A stretch of DNA of 64,000 nt from Calonectria ilicicola (lineage: Eukaryota; Ascomycota; Sordariomycetes; Hypocreales; Nectriaceae). The notes under the pieces are model-generated. The model was given only the letters and a program-made list of their open reading frames with translations, was not told the DNA's origin and did no database searches. The DNA is taken from NCBI GenBank assembly GCA_020809705.1, contig CP085825.1:1364001-1428000 (forward strand). The letters are read 5' to 3'. This document shows, piece by piece, positions 60,086 to 64,000 of the stretch (position 1 is its first letter; each line of letters opens with the position of its first letter). The position numbers and the translations under genes are program-made.

Positions 60086-63000
60086 TTACTCCCGGGACTT
60101 GTTGACACCATCTCGTACAGCTTCCAGGATAAGATCCTTAGCCAGCTCCACTCCATCCTGGGTGCCGATGATCTCAATGGCCTCATCCTTGGCCTGGTCT
60201 CGGGGCACCTGGATCTTGCAGTTACTCTGCTTGCGGATCGTGTTGACCTTGGAGCCGTTGGGGCCAATCACGTGGCGGTAGGTTCGGGGGTCAGGCAAGA
60301 CGAGGTAGCCAGTGGCATCGTTCTTCTTGGCCTGCTCGATAGCCTTGGCAATGGCTTCCTTGGCCTTGGCCACATTCTCAGAGGTTCCCCGCAAGACCCA
60401 GGGAATTTCACCCTCCTCGCCAGACGAGACCTGGACAACCTTCCACGAGTGAGCCTCCGAGTTGGCATCCTCATCATCCGTGATCAGTGGCAGGGCACCG
60501 ACGTTGGAGCGAGAAGACGTGTCAGGCTTAGCGGGAAGAGGTTGGCCCGCATGATCGACGGTGACGTGATGGTTGTTACGAAGCTGGCGGAAGAATTGAC
60601 CACCGTTGGAAATGGAGTGGTGCAAGTTGCGAGGAACTTGAAGTGTCTCACCCTGCTGTGACTTGACCAGCGACAAGATGTGCTCCTTGGCCTCAGCCAC
60701 ATTCTCGGGGCGACCCGTCACCTTGACTCCAGTCTTACCGTCACCCTGACGGGGAACATCAATGCTCACGGTAAACTTGGACTCGAGTTGGCGCTTAACA
60801 TCGCCACCACGACCGATCAGGGATCGGTGGTTGTCAATGGGCACATCAACAATCTCAGTGACCTGGCTCTCGCGCTCAGAGACAATTTCCTGAATGCGCT
60901 CGATAATCTTCTGGACGATATCGGTGCGGCCCTCAATCTTGATGGTGTTTCCATCCGCCTCCTGTTTGGGGAATTGGATGGTGCGGGCAAGCTCACGACG
61001 ATCATCAGAACCGCCGGCCTTGACGACGATATCACGAAGGTTGGCACCTGCATTCTAGTTAGTCGTAGTTTCTTGATAGTGTTAATGCTCAAACTTACCG
61101 CTGGCGCCAATAAGGGCTTTGTGGTGCTTCTTCTCGACATCCAGAGTGCGAACCACGGTATCGTCAAAAACGGCCCGCTTCTCCTCGAGAATCTTCTTCG
61201 CCTTGGCGACCTGAGCAGCAGTGCCCTTCAACTGAATCTCGACAATATCAGTATCCCGGTCGGCGGGCACGTCGATCTTGCAACCGGAGGCCTGTCGCAA
61301 CTCATCCAGAGCAGCACCACCTTGGCCAATCAGGGATCCGACTTGCTTCTGCTGAACTGACACGGTACCGGTGGCGGAGTGCTCCTCGAGGTACTTGTAG
61401 AGGGAGAAGAGCTCATCACGGGCTTCATCAGCGCCCTTCTTGGGACCACGGATCATGACCTCATCGGCAGGCTGCTGTCGGCGGGGCTTTCCAGCGTCGC
61501 TGGCAGCATCTGCGTTGGGCTGATCCTCCGCAGGGCTCTTGGCAGATCGGGGGAAGAAGATCAACACCTTGTAGCGAGTCTGAAGACGGTTGATCTGGCT
61601 ACCCTGAGAACCGATAAGCTCACGGTGGTACTTGGGATCAATCTTCAGGACATGGGTCGTCTCATCAGCTAGAGTTCGAGAAAGGCTCTGAATGTGAGAG
61701 CGGGCAACCTCAGCCTTGGCCTTGGGGCCCTTGAGCTCAACCTTGCCGTCCTGAACCTGGATCTCAACGTCGAAACGGTCGCGCAGCTCTCGGATGTTGC
61801 TACCACCCTTACCAATAAGGTGGTTGGCAAACTTCTGAGGGAAATCGAATGTCAAGGTGAAGCCACGCTCCTTCTCGTCTTCCTTCTCCTGTTCAATGAA
61901 GGCAGCAGCCTTGGAATGGAGCGACTTGACAGCCGAAGCAGGGCCTCGCAGGGTGATGGTTGTTCCGACCTTGGTCACACGGATAGGGATCTGGTCGTTA
62001 GAGCGACTCTCTTGCTCCTTCTTAATGAAACGTCGAAGCCTCTCATGGAACTTCAAGGGGACATCGAGGGCCGCAGTAGTGATTTGCTCCTGCTTGTTGA
62101 TGAGCTCAATAATGTGCTTCTGAGCTTCGCGGAGCCCCTGCTGGAAAGTCTTGATTTCAGCATCAGTGGGTTTGCTGCGAGGGAGCTGGAAGGGACCGTC
62201 GGCTGGGTCTGGGCCCTCAAAGACCAGCAGGACAGGGGCCTCAGGGTGAGAAGCCTCAGGGACAACAACCTGGACACCGTAATCCTTCTTGACTCTGGGG
62301 GTAACATCGTTTCGAATGTGCTGGTGGAAGAAGGAGTCAATAGGCACAGTTGCCATACGAGAAGGAGGCTGGGCGTTGATGAGGCCAGTAATCTCAGACT
62401 GGGCACGAATGGCATTCTTTCCCTCACGAGAGTACAGCTCCCAAGGCAGAGCCCCGCCCTCGGAGAAGGGAGTGTTAATGTGGGTGTTGTACAGTTTCTC
62501 AAGACGCTCAATCTCCTTGCGGTGTCGGAGATAGCGAGTAACATATCCAGCGTGGGCAGCAGCGCCACTGGGGGCATTGCGGTGGAAGCGGGCAATGTCG
62601 AGGTTGGACATCTGCATACCCATAGCTAGGTCCATCGCCTTCTCCAAACCAGCCTGAACCTGATCAGCAGGACCAATCACGGTGACCGTATCCTCATCTT
62701 CGTCAGTGGGCAGGATGATAGTGCAGCCAGTGTCAGCGAAGAAATCCTCGGTGGGGATACCTCGTTCACCAATAATGAATTGGTGGCGACCTCGCTGAAT
62801 GGAGAGCTGCTCGGCTTCAAGCTGTCGGTGAAGCTCGGCCACCTGGCGCTCGATCTCAGCGCGAACCTTTTGGACAGCAATGCGGTCACCGGCAAGCTGA
62901 ATGTGATCCTCATCCTGACCAGCTGGGGCAAAGACAGGTCGCTGTCCAGGGGCCGGCGCGACAGGGGCCGGGGCAGCGGTGTAAGCTTGGTGAGCGGGAA

Positions 63001-64000
63001 CTCTGATCTGAATTCCGTTGCTCTCCTCCAGGGCCTGAGCCAGAGCGTTTCCGGGACCTGCGATGAAGGGGTAGAAGGCAGCGGGAATGCCGCGGACTTT
63101 GGTTTGAGCATTGGCCGATCGCTCGCCAGCGATCTTGAGGATCTCATTGCGAGCGGAGGCAGCAGACAGCGCATTACCCTCGACAACGACGTCAATGGTG
63201 GCATCATCATCGTCATCGATGGGTTGGTTCTCGTCAACCTTGGGCAATTGAATCTTGGCACCAGTCTTCTCCTGCAGAGCCTTGATCATAGAGCCACCCT
63301 TGCCAATGATGTGGGCTCGAGTGGATTGGGGGATTGGGACGGTGATGGTTTGCTACGGTTTGGTTAGTCGGTGTAGCGAGTACAGGGGTGGTTACATGAA
63401 CTTGCCTTGGTTCCAATTTGAGAAATCAGGTCCTTGAGTGCCTGTTGAGCAACGTCTTGAGGACCGGTAGCATCAAATTTAAGGCGGCCGTTGGAGGAGG
63501 TGGCCATGCTGATAGTGGCACGAGACTTGCGGTTGATGTCCTTGATGATGTCAGGGATGGGTCTCCTGAGCTGAGTTCGAGGCATGATGAACTGAGGCTC
63601 GAGAGTAACACTCTCGACATTGCGACCGGGAATAAACATGGAGGGCGTGGCACTCTGGGGCGTGGCAGCTCCAGACGCCGGTGTCGAGGAGCGCGATGGA
63701 CCGTTGGATGCAGCACCGTTAGACTTGCCGTTGGCGGTGTTCTTCGCTCCCCAAATAGGCGCCACATTGGCGCTCTTGCCCTTGGGAGCACCGAGTTCGG
63801 GGAACAATTCGTGAGATTGGGTATCAAGGGCAGTCTTGGGGCCCTGGGCCTGCTTGCCGGCCGCCTTGGAGCTGATGGGGGCAGCCCAAGAGCCAGAGGC
63901 ATCGTTGGTGGGCTTAGTTGGGAGTTCCTCATCCGGCGCATCCTCAACGGTTACATGATGAGGAACCTCAGCGTGCTTCTGGAGAAGCTTCTGAGCGGCG
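60086..64000 (-). CDS. SCP160: Vigilin/Scp160-type multi-KH RNA-binding protein (5' end beyond window)
   Basis: Large cytoplasmic mRNA-binding protein associated with polysomes and the ER. Seen exons: 64000-63406, 63352-61099 and 61047-60086; about 1270 residues are in the window and the start lies to the right. I count about 13 KH-like units. Intact GxxG loops: IIGKGGSMIK, FIAGPGNALA, IIGERGIPTE, LIGKGGSNIR, LIGSQGSQIN, LIGQGGAALD, LIGASGANLR (rebuilt across the 51-bp intron), LIGRGGDVKR and VIGPNGSKVN. Others are degenerate: the first after GRNVESVTLEPQF, one at FFHQHIRNDVTPRVKKDYG, one at FHERLRRFIKKEQ, and ISNGGQFFRQ. The upstream 200 residues are low-complexity (SSTPASGAATPQSATPS). The upstream intron has a GC donor. 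Long rightward open frames across this gene are shadows. Confidence 0.93.
63353..63405 (-). other. GC-AG intron in the vigilin gene
   Basis: Donor reads AAG then GCAAGT and acceptor ends CGTAG. Removal joins LISQIGTK to QTITVPIPQSTRAHIIGKGG, the expected KH boundary, while no GT donor nearby keeps the frame. Confidence 0.75.

Noticed and set aside
61694..62629. Rightward 311-codon open frame (and 226 codons at 60680-61360) over the vigilin gene
   Set aside because: Antisense shadows of a well-supported KH gene; low-complexity Leu/Ser/Asp translation mirrors the KH codons and shows no family resemblance.

Overview
The window is nuclear DNA of a filamentous ascomycete (Pezizomycotina). Most genes carry one to four short introns (49-120 bp, one of 351 bp). 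The introns have GT..AG ends and TACTAAC/CTAAC-like branch sites, and the proteins match families typical of Sordariomycetes, most likely Hypocreales. That placement rests on protein resemblance recalled from family knowledge, not on a search. There is no operon structure, CRISPR, rRNA or recognisable tRNA. I see 17 protein-coding genes, one running off the right edge.

Layout. 0.8-5.2 kb: an NMN adenylyltransferase (-) and an MFS sugar transporter (-) with a cluster of carbon-repressor-type sites upstream. 8.6-14 kb: a disordered nuclear-type protein (+), a Roadblock/LC7 protein (-) and a degenerate protein kinase carrying a Cys/His-rich insertion (-). 17-25 kb: a KCH1-type potassium channel (+), a PNPOx-like/ferredoxin-reductase fusion (+), a two-domain glyoxalase I (+) and an unrecognised protein (-). 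27-34 kb: long-form 3-phosphoglycerate dehydrogenase (+), a MAM3/CNNM protein (+) and 3-carboxymuconate cyclase (-). 38-42 kb: a Rid1-like GBD/FH3 protein without formin FH1/FH2 (+) and an RraA-like protein (-). 47-53 kb: a WBP2-type GRAM protein starting with an 11-nt exon (+) and QCR6 of complex III (+). 55-64 kb: an FLVCR-like MFS transporter (+), ERG27 3-ketosteroid reductase (-) and a vigilin/Scp160 multi-KH protein (-, 5' end outside).

The genes are mostly independent housekeeping functions: NAD and serine synthesis, methylglyoxal removal, respiration, sterol synthesis, ion, sugar and heme-type transport, polarity and mRNA binding. They do not form a biosynthetic cluster. Intergenic spacing is wide, with several gaps of 3-5 kb. 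Three gaps contain strongly AT-rich stretches (about 6-7.9, 34.4-36.5 and 48.7-51.7 kb) in which I find no supportable gene.

I found no clearly new multi-gene system. The best candidates for new biology are the pseudokinase with its 11-Cys insertion, the PNPOx-FNR fusion, the alternative N-termini of the GRAM protein, and the mitochondrial-type extension on carboxymuconate cyclase. Exon borders were set by reading splice sites; every complete model gives an intact reading frame divisible by three.
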